A stretch of DNA of 64,000 nucleotides from Campylobacter gracilis (GTDB lineage: Bacteria; Campylobacterota; Campylobacteria; Campylobacterales; Campylobacteraceae), in contig NZ_JAHAFS010000009.1 in NCBI RefSeq assembly GCF_018374135.1, forward strand, positions 1 to 64,000. The letters run 5' to 3'. A program made the position numbers and the translations under genes. This document shows, piece by piece, positions 7,427-15,885 of this stretch. The notes beneath the pieces were generated by a model, which ran no database searches, was not told the origin of the DNA, and was given only the letters and a program-made list of their open reading frames with translations. Position 1 is the stretch's first letter. Each line of letters starts with the position of its first letter.

Positions 7427-8140
7427 ATGCAAAATTTAGAACAAAATCAAATTCCCGCCGTCGAGCGAGGATTTTTTAACCTAATGTCGCTAGCCATCAT
7501 CGCCCTCGTGGCGCTTCCGGTCGGTATAGCCTGTTTGGTACTGGGCTTTGGTATGGGAGATAGTCCGTGCGTGATGTGCTGGGCGGAGAGGATCACGATG
7601 ATCGCTATCAGCCTTATCGCGCTTTTTATCCTTAGGTACGGCCTAAGACCCAGCTACGTCGCAGCGCTTTTACTGATGGCTTGTTGGGGGATGTTCAACG
7701 GCTTTATCCATTATAGCCTTGACGGTACGTTCGGCGGCTACCTCGACATAAAACAGGGCTTCGGACTTGAAATTTTAGGTGCACACACGCAGCTCTGGGT
7801 CATCGTCGTAGATTTTTGCGTGATCGCATTTTTAGCGGTCATATTTTTATGTAGCAAAAATTTGGGCGAGATAATGAAAAAGAGCGCGAGCGGCGAATAC
7901 GGCGAGTTTTTGCGCTATCTGCCTCTGGGCAAGATTGCAAATTTAATCTTCATCGTCATCATCGCCGCAAACTGCGCGCAGGCTTTCATCGTCTCGGGCC
8001 CGCCGCCGTATCTGGGCTCTAGTACGCCGGCTAGACTAAGTCTTGATCCCGCCAAATGGTTCTGGGAGAAAGATCACTGGCAAAGCGCGCTTGATTTTAG
8101 ATTCGATTGGAATCCGGAGCTACCGGATCTGCCAAACTAA
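7427..8140 (+). CDS. dsbI: DsbB-family thiol oxidoreductase DsbI, membrane part
   Basis: Inner-membrane protein that should pass electrons from a periplasmic DsbA/DsbL-type thiol oxidase to quinone. It has about five membrane helices. The DsbB redox motif CVMC is at Cys48/Cys51, after the first helix (GDSPCVMCWAERI), with the usual following Arg. A second periplasmic cysteine pair, present in classical DsbB, is not apparent: Cys85 and Cys131 lie in membrane-like segments. The 237 residues end soon after the last helix, whereas C. jejuni DsbI is about 508 residues with a fused C-terminal propeller. AGGAGGA precedes ATG 7427. Confidence 0.85.
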   Translation: MQNLEQNQIPAVERGFFNLMSLAIIALVALPVGIACLVLGFGMGDSPCVMCWAERITMIAISLIALFILRYGLRPSYVAALLLMACWGMFNGFIHYSLDGTFGGYLDIKQGFGLEILGAHTQLWVIVVDFCVIAFLAVIFLCSKNLGEIMKKSASGEYGEFLRYLPLGKIANLIFIVIIAANCAQAFIVSGPPPYLGSSTPARLSLDPAKWFWEKDHWQSALDFRFDWNPELPDLPN

Positions 8141-8151
8141 GGAGCAAAAAG

Positions 8152-9048
8152 ATGAAAAAGCTGATGATTTTTACGGCGCTAGCGGCTCTGGCGTTTGGGT
8201 TTGAGTTTAATCTTGATAGCAAAGCGGGCGCGCTTGAGGGCGTGAAAGAGCTCGGTACGCCGAGTGCAGAAGTGAGCTTAAGCTTACAAAACGATGCGCC
8301 CATTACGGGAGCGGACTACGACGCAGATAAAAAGCAGTTTGCGCTAGTTTCGAAAAATAACGAATTTTACGTTGCGGATGAAAATTTAAAGCCGCTTAGA
8401 TACGGTAAGCACGATCGCCACTTTATAATGGAGATGGAGGCGACCGTGGGCGCGACGTGGTATAAAAACGAGCTTGGCATGATAAGCTTTAATAAAACCT
8501 TTGTATTTTATGAACCTGCGGACGGGCTGGGCGCAGAAGAGCAAAACAGCCAGTGGAGGCACTTGACCGAGGGCTGGGACAAATGGAAGCTAAACGATCT
8601 TGGCAACAAAGGGCGCTTCTCGACGCTTCGGGCGAAGCAGCAATATACCCTCGGCTGGGATTACGACGCGGCTGCGAATAAATTTATCGTTGCGTCCGTG
8701 CCTAACGACGTGAGGGATTATTGGAGCGTAGCGGTGTTTGACGGCGACGATAAGATGATTTTGGAGGAGTTTATTCCGCAAATCGGCTCAAATTTAAAGC
8801 TAAAAGATAACAGAAGCCTAGGTGAATACTACGTCACGGGCATCGACGCTCAGCCCGACGCCGTTTATCTTTTGAGTAAAAATTTCTCAACCATTTTAAA
8901 GCTAAATTTGCAAACTCATAAGATTGAGGATGCATATAGCTTTAGCGGAGCGGCAAACGCAAGGGCGCTTGCTGTGAAGGACGGCAAATTTTATGTTTTT
9001 TCGCGCGAAGGTAAAGAAAATAAAGTTTTCATATATGATATGAAATAA
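8152..9048 (+). CDS. Periplasmic propeller-like protein, detached DsbI C-terminal domain
   Basis: A 298-residue exported protein starting MKKLMIFTALAALAFGFEF, a clear signal peptide. The rest shows repeated beta segments of propeller type (FALVSKNNEFYVADENLKPL, then TLGWDYDAAANKFIVAS and DAVYLLSKNFSTILKLNLQT). C. jejuni DsbI carries such a region fused to its membrane part; here it has its own AAGGAGCAAAAAG site and ATG 8152, eleven bases after the dsbI stop. An upstream in-frame start at 8107 lies inside dsbI and would bury the signal peptide, so I reject it. Its partner in thiol oxidation is unknown. Confidence 0.78.
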   Translation: MKKLMIFTALAALAFGFEFNLDSKAGALEGVKELGTPSAEVSLSLQNDAPITGADYDADKKQFALVSKNNEFYVADENLKPLRYGKHDRHFIMEMEATVGATWYKNELGMISFNKTFVFYEPADGLGAEEQNSQWRHLTEGWDKWKLNDLGNKGRFSTLRAKQQYTLGWDYDAAANKFIVASVPNDVRDYWSVAVFDGDDKMILEEFIPQIGSNLKLKDNRSLGEYYVTGIDAQPDAVYLLSKNFSTILKLNLQTHKIEDAYSFSGAANARALAVKDGKFYVFSREGKENKVFIYDMK

Positions 9049-9070
9049 AGCCCACATTTAAGGAGAAGAG

Positions 9071-11362
9071 ATGCAAAGACGTTCTTTCTTAAAAGGCGCG
9101 GGAGCGGCTCTGGCTACGGCGGGAGCCTCTCCAAGCCTATTTGGTATGGAGCAGTTTGAGGTGGATTTTAAACCGAAATCCTATAAAAACGAGCAGGGCG
9201 TAGAGTATCACTATCTCACCTGTCCTAGAAACTGCCGCGATGCCTGTTCGATGATCGCAGAGATCAAAGACGGCAAGATGGTTAGCATCAAGGGCGATCC
9301 GAAGCACCCTCTAACGCAAGGTACGGTCTGCGTCAAGGGGCATACCTACGCGATGCATCTATACAACGCCGATCGCATAATGTATCCGATGAAGCGCGTC
9401 GGTAAAAAATGCGAGGGCAAATGGGAGCGCATCAGCTGGGATCAAGCGCTAAAAGAGATAGCTGCAAAGCTAACCGAAATCAAGGCAAAATACGGCGGCG
9501 AGGCGCTGACGGAATTTGTCTATTCGGGCAACGAAGGGCATATCTCAAAGACGATCGCGCCGGGAAATTTCTTTGAAAAATACGGCGCTACGAGGCTTGT
9601 GCGCAATCCATGCGACTGGCCGCGCTATGCGGGCACGCCGAGCGTCATCGGCACGGACTTTTCAAAAGACGCGCTGGAAGTAGATGAGAGCGATATGTAT
9701 ATCAGCTGGGGCTCAAACGAAGCCTATACGGCGGTGCACTGGATTAGATTTGCCCATCGCGTCAAAAAGCGAGGCGGCAAGATCATCGTCATAAATACGA
9801 TCAGAATTCCGCTCGCAAACCAAGCCGATATGTTTATCCAGCTAAAGCCTTCAAGCGATCCAGCATTTTGTCTAGCGGTGTGTAAGGTGCTGATCGAAGA
9901 AGATCTATATAATCACGAGTTCGTAGAAAAATATACGATGGGCTTTGACGAGCTCGTTCATGAGTGCTCGCTCTATACCTACGGCGAGCTAAGCGATATG
10001 TGCGGCGCAAGCGTCGATCAGATCAAGGTTTTCGCGCGAGAATACGCCCATGCCAAAGCGCCTGCCATTATGCACGGCGACGGCGGACAAAGGCACTTTA
10101 ACGGCGCAAGGCTGGTGCGCGCGGTTACTTTCTTGCCGGTACTTACGGGCTGTCTTACAAAACTTGGCGGCGGATTATTCTGGGCTTATGTGCACGTAAA
10201 GGGCTGCTTTAACTTCGATAACTGCATGCCTGATCTTTCGCCGAAAGACGCGGAAGGCAAAAAGATAGAGCGCCAGCAAATAAGCTATATAGAATTTGGT
10301 AAAGGTATCCAAAAGGAAAATCCGACCTATCTAGGTAAGCCGATAAATACGGTAATTCGAGCCTGTATCAACTATAACTCAAATTTGATGGTAACGGCGC
10401 CGAATACGAATTTAATCAAAAAACGCGTGATAGATGACGACTTTTTCCTAGTAGTCATAGATCCTTATGATACCGACACCTGCGATTACGCTGACTACGT
10501 ATTGCCGGGCGTTACTTTTATGGAGAGTGAGGACATTCAAAACGATCAAATTTCGGGCTACGTCTGCTACAACGCCCAAAGCGTCAAGCCACTGGGCGAA
10601 GCCAAGACGAATTTGGAATTTTTTAACGCTCTAGCCAAGGCGATGGGATATACCGAGGAGTGCTTCGACTGGGATAGCGAGACGGTTTGCAGGCGGTTTT
10701 TGGATACGGAATTTGCCAAAAAGCAAAATATCACCTACGAAAAGCTAAAGAGCGTAGGCTGGATTAAGCCGTTTAGAACGCCTGAGACGATGAAAGATCA
10801 GTTCCCTTACTACCCTTATGCGCCGAAGGACAAGCTAGTATTCGGCACTAAAAGCGGCAAGTGCGAGCTCTACTCCGAAGCTTTCAAGGACGCAGGCTAT
10901 CACCCGGTGATCGATCTTGACGACGATTGGGATTACTACGAAAGGCATAAAAATTTCGGCAAAAATTACTTGAAAAAGTATCCGCTTTATTTCATGACGC
11001 CGGGTACGCAGCTTCAGGATAACTCAAACTGGGGCAATATGCCTTACATCCTAAAACGCGTCATCGTAAAGGGCAACGCCGAGCTATTTATGACGCGCGA
11101 GGATATGCTGGCGCGCGGTATCAAAGAGGGCGATACGGTCGAAGCTACGAATGAAAAGGGCACGGCGATATTTACGGCGGTCGAGACCAATCAGATGCAG
11201 CCTGGCATCGTCTATGCATGGAATAATATCTGGGTCAAAGTCACTAAATCTCGCACGGGAGCAAATATCCTTTGCTCGGACGGAGTGAGCGATTTGGGCA
11301 ACGGATCGACCTATACCGCAAGCTTTTGTGAAGTAAAAAAAGCTGCAAAACAGGAGGCATAA
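9071..11362 (+). CDS. Molybdopterin oxidoreductase catalytic subunit, DMSO reductase family, Tat-exported
   Basis: Catalytic subunit of a membrane-bound molybdoenzyme that should act in the periplasm. The N-terminus QRRSFLKG is a Tat signal. Cys51, Cys55, Cys59 and Cys87 (CPRNCRDAC...C) form a CxxxCxxxC-x27-C site for one [4Fe-4S] cluster. A Cys181 (VRNPCDWPRYAGT) falls near where the family places its Mo ligand; Ser would be expected in DMSO reductases and Cys in Psr/Phs/Nap types. The C-terminal pterin-binding region contains TPGTQLQDNSNWGN. The 763 residues are full length. Substrate cannot be named: S-oxide, thiosulfate, polysulfide and others are possible. AAGGAGAAGAG precedes ATG 9071. 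Confidence 0.88.
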   Translation: MQRRSFLKGAGAALATAGASPSLFGMEQFEVDFKPKSYKNEQGVEYHYLTCPRNCRDACSMIAEIKDGKMVSIKGDPKHPLTQGTVCVKGHTYAMHLYNADRIMYPMKRVGKKCEGKWERISWDQALKEIAAKLTEIKAKYGGEALTEFVYSGNEGHISKTIAPGNFFEKYGATRLVRNPCDWPRYAGTPSVIGTDFSKDALEVDESDMYISWGSNEAYTAVHWIRFAHRVKKRGGKIIVINTIRIPLANQADMFIQLKPSSDPAFCLAVCKVLIEEDLYNHEFVEKYTMGFDELVHECSLYTYGELSDMCGASVDQIKVFAREYAHAKAPAIMHGDGGQRHFNGARLVRAVTFLPVLTGCLTKLGGGLFWAYVHVKGCFNFDNCMPDLSPKDAEGKKIERQQISYIEFGKGIQKENPTYLGKPINTVIRACINYNSNLMVTAPNTNLIKKRVIDDDFFLVVIDPYDTDTCDYADYVLPGVTFMESEDIQNDQISGYVCYNAQSVKPLGEAKTNLEFFNALAKAMGYTEECFDWDSETVCRRFLDTEFAKKQNITYEKLKSVGWIKPFRTPETMKDQFPYYPYAPKDKLVFGTKSGKCELYSEAFKDAGYHPVIDLDDDWDYYERHKNFGKNYLKKYPLYFMTPGTQLQDNSNWGNMPYILKRVIVKGNAELFMTREDMLARGIKEGDTVEATNEKGTAIFTAVETNQMQPGIVYAWNNIWVKVTKSRTGANILCSDGVSDLGNGSTYTASFCEVKKAAKQEA

Positions 11363-11363
11363 A

Positions 11364-11915
11364 ATGAAACGAAAACAAGGATTTTTATTTGATTACAACT
11401 TTTGCATAGGTTGTAAGGCGTGTGAAATTTCATGTCAGGTCTATCATAACCAAGACCCCGACATCAACTGGCGCCACGTCGATATGATGCTCATCCATGA
11501 AGATGAGATTGAAAAAGAAATTTTCATCTCGCATTCGTGCCACCATTGCGAAGAGCCTGCATGTATGGACGTTTGTCCCGTAGGAGCTTACATTAAGCTC
11601 GAAAACGGCGTCGTTCAGCCGCTGCACGATAAATGCATCGGTTGCGGATACTGCATCGTAGCCTGTCCTTACGGATCGATAACCAAAGGCAAAGACGGCA
11701 AAGCGCAAAAGTGCAACCTCTGCGCTGAGAAGCTCGAGCGCGGCGAGGAGCCTGCGTGCGTAGCGGGCTGTCCTTGCGATGTGCTAAAACTAGTCGATAG
11801 CGACGTGAGCGATAGCGCAGGGATGGAGAAGGAGATGCCAGGCTTTAAACGCTTTTTTACGAAGCCGAACATTCGCTTCTATCCTCGCATGAAGCGCAAC
11901 GAGTTTATCCACTAA
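11364..11915 (+). CDS. Four-cluster iron-sulfur subunit (DmsB/PhsB-like)
   Basis: Electron-transfer subunit linking the membrane anchor to the molybdenum site. Four cysteine groups are visible: CIGCKACEISC near residue 15, CHHCEEPACMDVC near 58, CIGCGYCIVAC near 93 and CNLC...CVAGC near 120-145, giving four [4Fe-4S] clusters. The 183 residues are slightly shorter than DmsB. There is no signal peptide, so it should ride out with the Tat-exported catalytic subunit. ATG 11364 is one base after the preceding stop, and AGGAGG lies inside the end of that gene. Confidence 0.92.
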   Translation: MKRKQGFLFDYNFCIGCKACEISCQVYHNQDPDINWRHVDMMLIHEDEIEKEIFISHSCHHCEEPACMDVCPVGAYIKLENGVVQPLHDKCIGCGYCIVACPYGSITKGKDGKAQKCNLCAEKLERGEEPACVAGCPCDVLKLVDSDVSDSAGMEKEMPGFKRFFTKPNIRFYPRMKRNEFIH

Positions 11916-11925
11916 GGATAAAAAG

Positions 11926-12573
11926 ATGCGTAATTTAAAGCAGAGTCTTTGCGTCGAGGACTTTTTGAGGCAGGTATTTTTGGTGCCTCTTACCAGTGAA
12001 AATTTGGACGAGCTTTTAAATTTGACGCAGGATTTTACGCCCAAGCTTAAAGAGCATAAATTTATTCTCGAATTTGCCGAATGCAAAAGCGAGCCAAGCT
12101 TAATCGATGAAATTCGCTACGAATTCAATAGGCTCTTCGTAGGTCCTAAGCGCCCTAAAGCCGAGCCTTACGAGTCGGTGTATTTCGACTATCAAACGAT
12201 GTTTGGGGCAAAGACGATGCAGGTGCGAAGCTTTTATGAAAGCTCAGGGCTAAAGCTCGAGGATGCGCAGCTTGATAAATTTCCCGACGATTTCATCGGG
12301 TACGAGTTGCAATATCTTTATTTTCTAAGTTTTAGCGCGCTAAAGGCGGAGGATGAAGCTAAATTTAACGAATTTTTGCGTAAAAAGGCGGAATTTATCG
12401 CCGCTCATCCGTCGCAGTGGTTTTGCAAATTTGCCGCTCGTTGCGATGAGCACGCAAATTTAGACGTTTGGAAGAACTTCGGGAGCTTTTTAAATCTCTA
12501 TCTAAATAGTGAGATGGATGCGCTGAAAAGGGCACTAAAAGATCCTGAAATTTTTAAAAATTTAAAGGAATGA
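11926..12573 (+). CDS. TorD/DmsD-family molybdoenzyme chaperone
   Basis: Cytoplasmic chaperone that binds the Tat signal of the catalytic subunit until cofactor is loaded. The family signature is clear: YEFNRLFVGPKRPKAEPYES near residues 65-85. The protein is all-helical in character and 215 residues long, normal for the family. Placement between the Fe-S and anchor genes supports dedication to this enzyme. AAGGATAAAAAG precedes ATG 11926. The next gene overlaps its end. Confidence 0.88.
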   Translation: MRNLKQSLCVEDFLRQVFLVPLTSENLDELLNLTQDFTPKLKEHKFILEFAECKSEPSLIDEIRYEFNRLFVGPKRPKAEPYESVYFDYQTMFGAKTMQVRSFYESSGLKLEDAQLDKFPDDFIGYELQYLYFLSFSALKAEDEAKFNEFLRKKAEFIAAHPSQWFCKFAARCDEHANLDVWKNFGSFLNLYLNSEMDALKRALKDPEIFKNLKE

Positions 12574-13463
12574 CGATGGTACAGACGACTTGGGGATGGC
12601 TCATAGTCATCTATCTATTTTTGGGCGGTTTAGGCGCCGGGGCGTTTTTGTGCTCGGCTTTGGCTTACAAAGGCTTTTTGGGCTCATTAAACGAGAGGTT
12701 TTATAAGTTCGGCTTCCTGCTAGCACCCGTTGCGGTGATAATAGGAACTGCGCTTTTGCTATTTGACTTGGCGCCGAGTGCTGCGATAAATCCTCTTAAA
12801 ATTTTACAGCTCTACACGCGCCCGGTTTCAATGATGAGCATAGGTACTTATCTGCTTACGTTTTTCATCGTAGTTAGCATTTTGGTGCTTTTGCAGATCA
12901 AAAAGAGCGGTAAAATTTGCGATATGATGCTCACGCTCGGAGCTATTTTGGCGCTTGGAGTGATGGGATATACGGGGCTACTGCTTTACGTCGTAAAGGC
13001 GATCCCGCTTTGGGCTAGCGTGTGGCTGCCGATTTTATTTACGATCTCCGCGATCTCCACGGGGCTTAGCGCAAACGCCGCCGCTACATTAAATGCCGGG
13101 CACGGGCTAAGCCACTGCGCGCATAAATTTCACGTCGTGTTAGTCGCGCTTGAGATTGTTGCGGTGCTAGCGCTGTTTGCGAGCGTGAGAAGCGAGGCTG
13201 CGGGTATGGCGAGCGTAACCAAGATAGTCAGCGGCTCGCTTGCGCCGATGTTTTGGATAGGCTTTGTTGTTTTGGGGCTTATTATGCCGCTGCTTGGCGG
13301 AAGTAAATTTATGCTTCGCAGTTGCAGCGTAAATGCGGACGGTAGCGTCTGCGCGTACGGCGGCGAGGAAATAAAAAGCTGTGTTTATAACGAATACGGC
13401 GTACTTGTGGGCGGCTTTTGCCTAAGAGCGTTTATCGTACTCGGCGCAGTTTATATATTTTAA
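12570..13463 (+). CDS. NrfD/PsrC-type membrane anchor subunit
   Basis: Polytopic quinol-interacting subunit of the molybdoenzyme, with about eight to nine membrane helices. The start resembles NrfD/PsrC (TTWGWLIVIYLFLGGLGAGA). Two starts are possible. ATG 12570 overlaps the chaperone stop by four bases but stands only one base from AAAGGA; ATG 12576 has six-base spacing from the same site and gives MVQTTWGW. I consider 12576 slightly more likely, and the residue count would be 295 rather than 297. The hairpin at 13482 probably ends the operon. Confidence 0.87.
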   Translation: MTMVQTTWGWLIVIYLFLGGLGAGAFLCSALAYKGFLGSLNERFYKFGFLLAPVAVIIGTALLLFDLAPSAAINPLKILQLYTRPVSMMSIGTYLLTFFIVVSILVLLQIKKSGKICDMMLTLGAILALGVMGYTGLLLYVVKAIPLWASVWLPILFTISAISTGLSANAAATLNAGHGLSHCAHKFHVVLVALEIVAVLALFASVRSEAAGMASVTKIVSGSLAPMFWIGFVVLGLIMPLLGGSKFMLRSCSVNADGSVCAYGGEEIKSCVYNEYGVLVGGFCLRAFIVLGAVYIF

Positions 13464-13481
13464 CTCCTCCTTTCTGATACT

Positions 13482-13501
13482 GGTCGGGCGCCCGCCCGAC
13501 C
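13482..13501 (+). terminator. Strong hairpin ending the molybdoenzyme operon
   Basis: GGTCGGGCG and CGCCCGACC are exact complements around CC (9+2+9 bases), 18 bases after the anchor gene's stop and followed by TATTATTTA. The GC-rich stem contrasts with the surroundings and fits a terminator, although the T-run is imperfect. Confidence 0.65.
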
Positions 13502-13658
13502 TATTATTTACTTAAATTCTAATCTAAAATTTCATAATACTTATAATCCATTTGCCCTAAATTCCACTATTTTACCGCCACGCAGGCACAAGCACACGCT
13601 ATGCTTATAGATCGTCGCGATTAAGTCTGGGGGTTTTGACGGTAGAAGCTAAGCGCCT

Positions 13659-13745
13659 CTATAGGCGTCTGAACTGCCAGTAGGCGGGATATAGCTCGTC
13701 CGCGATCTTTGCGGCGTCTTTTAAAATTTTATCTACTTCGTCCAT
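13659..13745 (-). pseudogene. 28-codon frame with strong RBS, micro-gene or 5' gene remnant
   Basis: On the minus strand AAGGAG stands six bases before ATG 13745. The frame reads MDEVDKILKDAAKIADELYP and then AYWQFRRL before TAG 13659. The amphipathic helix and the YW pattern look like the start of a real protein, and in-frame codons after the stop remain sense for about 17 more. Either a micro-protein or the surviving 5' end of a lost gene. Confidence 0.4.
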
Positions 13746-13840
13746 GCCCGCTCCTTCAAATTTATGCAGATTACACTTACATTTGCACGATTAGACAAGG
13801 AATTTGGACTATCATGTTACCGCAAAATTTTAAAAAAGGC

Positions 13841-13846
13841 TATAAT
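13841..13846 (+). promoter_or_regulatory. -10 box of the alcohol dehydrogenase gene
   Basis: TATAAT at 13841-13846, 28 bases before ATG 13875, preceded by A/T-rich sequence. AAAGGAGAG follows as the ribosome binding site. Confidence 0.6.
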
Positions 13847-13874
13847 TTAGCCAACTTTATTTAAAGGAGAGAAG

Positions 13875-15020
13875 ATGACAAATTTTAGTTTTTGTAACCC
13901 CGTGAGGATAGAATTCGGCAAGGATAAAGAAAAACATATCGGGCAGTACATGAAGGAAGTGGGTGCGAGAAAGGCTCTCGTGTTGTACGGCAGCGAGCGC
14001 GTGCGAAAGAGCGGTCTGATGGACGTCGTGGAGAGCAGCTTAAAGGCAAACGGTATAGAATTTGCGCAGCTTGGCGGCATAAAATCAAATCCTGTGCTAA
14101 GCAAGGTAAACGAAGCGATCAAGCTCGCCAAAGAATTTGGCGCAGATAGCGTGCTTGCTGTAGGTGGCGGAAGCGTACTGGACTCCGCAAAAGCCGTAGC
14201 CGCGGGCGCCTGCTACGAGGGCGACGTGTGGGATTTTTTCACCGGTAAAAGTCCGAGCGTTGCGTTTAAAATTTTTGACATCATCACCCTTGCCGCAACG
14301 GGCTCGGAGATGAACTGCGGCGGCGTAGTGACCAAGGAGCAGACCAAACAAAAATACGCGATCAGCGCGCCGTGTCTATACCCGAAGGTCTCGGTCATAA
14401 ATCCGCAGCTGCAAGTAACCGTCAGCCGCGAGTATCTCGTATATAGCGCGAGCGACATCATCGCGCACAGCATCGAGGGATATTTTACCGCTAGCGTCCA
14501 TCCGGACATCGTACGAGCCTATATCGAAGCCAATATCAAAACCGTCATCCGTACGACCGAAGCTTTGCTTGCAGATCCGAACGATTACGACGCGCGCGCC
14601 GAGTTTGCGTGGGCTGCGACGATGGCGCTAAACGGACTAACTTACGTGGGCGTGGGCGGCTTCGGCTATCCGAATCATATGATCGAGCATGCGATGAGCG
14701 CGGTCGTGGACTGCGCGCACGGAGCCGGTCTTAGCGTGGTAATGCCTGCGTGGATGAGGTGGTATAAGGATAGGAATTTAAGCGCGTTTGAGCGTTTTGC
14801 TCGTGAAATTTTTAACCTTAAAAGCGCGAATGAAGGCACCCTGGCACTTAAAGCATGGTTTGATAAGATCGGCACGCCTACTAGCCTCGCGCAGCTAGGC
14901 ATCGAAGGCAAGGTGCTAGATGAGGTCATAGACGTAGCCGCGACAAACGCTAAAGCGTGGAATATGGCGGAGCTCTACAGCCGCGAAAATATCGCTAAAA
15001 TTTTAGATTTTGCAAAATAG
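13875..15020 (+). CDS. Iron-containing alcohol/butanol dehydrogenase (YqhD/BDH-like)
   Basis: NAD(P)H-dependent group III alcohol dehydrogenase of 381 residues, the normal length for YqhD/BDH proteins. The coenzyme-binding GGGSVLDSAKAVA is near residue 97. The metal ligands lie in the Asp/His set around ASDIIAHSIEGYF (about 195) and MIEHAMSAVVDCAHGAGLS (about 265-285). The opening NFSFCNPVRIEFGKD is typical of the BDH subgroup, which reduces broad aldehydes; the physiological substrate is unknown. It has its own promoter and no operon partner. Confidence 0.9.
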   Translation: MTNFSFCNPVRIEFGKDKEKHIGQYMKEVGARKALVLYGSERVRKSGLMDVVESSLKANGIEFAQLGGIKSNPVLSKVNEAIKLAKEFGADSVLAVGGGSVLDSAKAVAAGACYEGDVWDFFTGKSPSVAFKIFDIITLAATGSEMNCGGVVTKEQTKQKYAISAPCLYPKVSVINPQLQVTVSREYLVYSASDIIAHSIEGYFTASVHPDIVRAYIEANIKTVIRTTEALLADPNDYDARAEFAWAATMALNGLTYVGVGGFGYPNHMIEHAMSAVVDCAHGAGLSVVMPAWMRWYKDRNLSAFERFAREIFNLKSANEGTLALKAWFDKIGTPTSLAQLGIEGKVLDEVIDVAATNAKAWNMAELYSRENIAKILDFAK

Positions 15021-15481
15021 GGCGCGAGCTCATAGATAAAATTTAAACCGAAGGGGCGAGCGATCACCATTTTCCGAAAAAGCAGGCGGCAGTGTGGGCG
15101 CGCTAGAGATTCCCTTTCTAAAAAAACAAGCGGCTGCGCGGATAGCGAGATGATCGTTTTGCATCTCTTAAGTCCGCGGGGCTCGCTGTAAGAGGGCAGA
15201 GGCGATAGTGGCGCGTCTAAATTTAAAGCGCAGACGACTGCGGATCGAGCGTGAAATTTAGCTATGTTTGGAAGGGTAAATTTTGCCACATAATACTTGC
15301 GCCGAATTTGATGCGCAAATCTCGCAATAAATTTTACTCCGGCGAGAAGTTTTATCGCGTTTAATGGCTTTGTTTAAATGCTCTTATCCCACGCTATCTA
15401 AAATTCGCTCGTTAAATTTTAATCTCGGCTTTATATTTGCGATTGCGAAATTTGCTTTTGCGTGCCGCTGCGCATTTAAAT
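15021..15481. other. Non-coding stretch after the alcohol dehydrogenase
   Basis: 461 bases without a frame I can support on either strand. Composition is mixed, with AAATTT words at the right end where the pseudogene begins. Confidence 0.5.
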
Positions 15482-15841
15482 TTACCCCTCGATGCTAAGC
15501 AGATCGCCGAAAATTTCTTTACAATACTGAATGAAGCGCTTGGGAATTTTGACGCCGCAGATATCCACGGCGATGACGCTGTCTTGGACTTCAAAAACGA
15601 TAAGCTCGCTAAGTGATTTTTACTGCTTTGCAGCCGTTATAGCATACGTCGCCTACAACTTGGCGTATAAGCCGTTATGCGGTGCGTCTGCGTCCTCATA
15701 TCGCCCGAGTCTGATTGGTCTTTGGAAAAGCAGATAGTTCTTATAGTCTTACTTGTCGTCCGCAAGGCCTATCATATAATAATTCTCGGCGCTGTTTTTG
15801 GAAGCGGTAGCAATACCTGCTTTAAAATTTAGTCTAAACAT
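15482..15841 (-). pseudogene. Imm10-like immunity protein pseudogene with three in-frame stops
   Basis: One minus-strand frame runs from ATG 15841 to TAA 15482 (119 codons) and reads as protein throughout: MFRLNFKAGIATASKNSAEN, YYMIGLADDK, NYLLFQRPI, NGLYAKL, then LSELIVFEVQDSVIAVDICG and VKIPKRFIQYCKEIFGDLL. It is broken by TAA (codon 31), TAG (63) and TAA (74) with no frameshift. The ADD...YLLFQR...NGLYAE-type spacing and the C-terminal strand/helix resemble Imm10-family immunity proteins of toxin systems; that match is from memory. Substitution-only decay suggests a relatively recent loss. It lies 44 bases past the purM stop, so it may be read on the purM transcript. Confidence 0.6.
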
Positions 15842-15885
15842 AAATTCTGCTTTGGCAAAAAGGGGCAAATTTTACCGCTTCAAAT

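Larger units (their letters stand above)
13464..13874. other. Gap between the molybdoenzyme operon and the alcohol dehydrogenase
   Basis: 411 bases holding the hairpin at 13482-13501, a minus-strand 28-codon frame with a strong ribosome binding site (13659-13745) and the dehydrogenase promoter (13841-13846). No other feature seen. Confidence 0.55.

Noticed and set aside
8107..8151. Upstream in-frame start for the propeller protein
   Set aside because: It lies inside dsbI, has no ribosome binding site and would place 15 residues before a clear signal peptide.
15412..15737. Other frames over the Imm10-like pseudogene (both strands)
   Set aside because: The frame with stops reads far more like protein, with consistent strand and helix patterns; the open frames are shadows.
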